A stretch of DNA of 64,000 nucleotides from Gammaproteobacteria bacterium. Its GTDB lineage: Bacteria > Pseudomonadota > Gammaproteobacteria > Steroidobacterales > Steroidobacteraceae. Below the pieces are notes generated by a model. That model was not told the origin of the DNA. It did no database searches and saw only the letters and a program-made list of their open reading frames with translations. The stretch spans positions 1 to 64,000 of the forward strand of contig JAQGOC010000124.1 of assembly GCA_028293805.1 (NCBI GenBank), read 5' to 3'. Both the position numbers and the translations under genes were made by a program. This document shows positions 63,151 to 64,000 of the stretch, in pieces. Position 1 is the first letter of the stretch. Every line of letters starts with the position of its first letter.

Positions 63151-63998
63151 TGCCTGGACGGAGCTCTTTTTTCGCGGACCAGAAACTCTGCCCCGATCAG
63201 GGCGGCGGCATCACCCAACAGCGCGGGTGCTATTTCGACGTGCCCCCATGGCGTGTGGGCGCGAGCACGGACGCTGCGGGCCAGGTCCGCAATGCAGTCC
63301 GCGGCACCGGACATGATTCCACCGCCGATGATGACCCGCTCCGGATCGAAAACATGAATGAGGCTCACGATCAGTGCCGACCAGACTTCAATGCTGTGCG
63401 CGCGCAAAGCGACCGCGCACACATCATGGTCACGTGCGAGGCGAAAGACGGCCGCGTAGTCGATAACATCCAGTGAACGCAGGCCGCTGCTTGGGAAATC
63501 CCGATGCTCCCGGGCGATCATCGGCAGCACGGCCGTCGAGGCTTCAGCTTCGGCGCAACCGCGGTTACCGCAGATACAGGGCCTGCCACCTTGCCGAACC
63601 GTGATATGGCCTCCGAATATTCCTGCCTGCCCATGCGTCCCCCGCACGAGTTGCCCCCCCATGAGTGCTGATGTTCCCAGACCGGTGCCCAGCGTCACCA
63701 TCACGAAATCGTCGCAGCCGCGGCCTGCGCCAGCCTGCCATTCACCGAGTTGCGCCACCCGGGCATCGTTTTCCATGACCAGCGGCAACTGGAATGCCTC
63801 GCGAGCCCAACGGGGCAGATCGAGCTGCGGCGCGTCCAGATACTTGCCGAATGTCGTCAATACGCGGCCCGTCTCCAGCTCGATCACGCTTGGAAACGCA
63901 ACACCCAGCGCGCAACAGTCGGCGTACTGGATCCCCGCCTCGGCGCACATGGATGCGAATGCCGCCGCGATGCGCGGCAACTGCGGCTCCAGTCCTTC
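63147..63998 (-). CDS. ROK family sugar kinase (5' end outside window)
   Basis: Partial ROK protein; the frame runs off the right window edge and the N-terminal phosphate-binding motif is missing, so the start is outside. The visible part has the central MENDARVAQLGEWQAGAG (the ND pair), the GTGLGTSAL motif, the zinc-binding signature CICGNRGCAE and the GHITV segment. This fits a kinase for a hexose (glucose, fructose or mannose) rather than a transcriptional ROK repressor, which would carry an N-terminal HTH that cannot be checked here. It is translationally coupled to the phosphomannose isomerase gene. Confidence 0.85.
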   Translation of the reverse strand, partial: EGLEPQLPRIAAAFASMCAEAGIQYADCCALGVAFPSVIELETGRVLTTFGKYLDAPQLDLPRWAREAFQLPLVMENDARVAQLGEWQAGAGRGCDDFVMVTLGTGLGTSALMGGQLVRGTHGQAGIFGGHITVRQGGRPCICGNRGCAEAEASTAVLPMIAREHRDFPSSGLRSLDVIDYAAVFRLARDHDVCAVALRAHSIEVWSALIVSLIHVFDPERVIIGGGIMSGAADCIADLARSVRARAHTPWGHVEIAPALLGDAAALIGAEFLVREKRAPSRQ

Positions 63999-64000
63999 AT

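Noticed and set aside
1-64000. CRISPR arrays, tRNA or rRNA genes, insertion sequences, prophage genes
   Set aside because: Reading intergenic regions on both strands shows no regular repeat-spacer array, no cloverleaf-like sequence and no transposase or phage protein.

Overview
The window is 64 kb of GC-rich, gene-dense chromosomal DNA. I take it to be from a free-living Gram-negative proteobacterium. Two large TonB-dependent receptors, several proteins with cleavable signal peptides, lipoproteins with lipoboxes, an UrcA-family protein and a type B carboxylesterase all imply an outer membrane and a scavenging way of life. The gene mix (tannase-family proteins, GH28 and GH36, a MalT-like LuxR regulator, a kinase/ATPase/histidine kinase hybrid, ECF sigma factor plus Ser/Thr kinase) reminds me most of Steroidobacteraceae-type gammaproteobacteria, with sphingomonad or Caulobacter relatives as alternatives. 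That placement is inference. I see no rRNA, tRNA, insertion sequence, prophage or CRISPR array.

Layout. 0-7.7 kb holds mostly single housekeeping or stress genes (DUF456, CelD-like acetyltransferase, DUF1330, secreted amidase, HDOD, UrcA, cupin, catalase-like peroxidase). 7.8-17.3 kb is a one-strand block. A MalT-like LuxR regulator precedes five closely packed genes: hydantoinase/oxoprolinase family, DUF917, Asp/Glu/hydantoin racemase family, TonB receptor and M19 dipeptidase. It looks like an uptake and degradation operon for a hydantoin or other cyclic amide or peptide-like compound. 17.3-18.8 kb is decayed DNA with gene remnants. 18.8-21.4 kb has an SDR, a small HExxH protein and two small exported proteins.

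21.5-30.8 kb is a signalling island: a 2007-residue protein with kinase-like, ATPase, GAF, PAS, histidine kinase and receiver domains, converging on a Ser/Thr kinase-TPR gene that is translationally coupled to an ECF sigma factor. 31-36 kb has cytochrome c, NmrA, lipoprotein, SnoaL-like and DUF711 genes. 36-43.5 kb has a GT9 glycosyltransferase and then a minus-strand set (TonB receptor, MtnA, class II aldolase, carboxylesterase) suggesting 5-deoxy- or 5-methylthio-pentose salvage. 44-46.9 kb has two DUF2382 stress proteins, an aldo/keto reductase and a DUF3606 protein.

46.9-64 kb is a carbohydrate locus. Eight tightly packed minus-strand genes (GH63/MGH1-like hydrolase, tannase family, MFS, MDR dehydrogenase, Gfo/Idh/MocA, GH36, GH28, tannase family) diverge from a LacI-family regulator, with a perfect 14-bp LacI-type palindrome between them. 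Beyond the regulator lie a sugar porter, an enlarged mannose-6-phosphate isomerase and a ROK kinase cut by the window edge. Together they could import plant-derived, possibly acylated galactosides or mannosides and feed the sugars into hexose phosphate metabolism.

Two intergenic regions 14 kb apart carry perfect palindromes with the same GTTACA-NN-TGTAAC core, which may mark one shared regulator.
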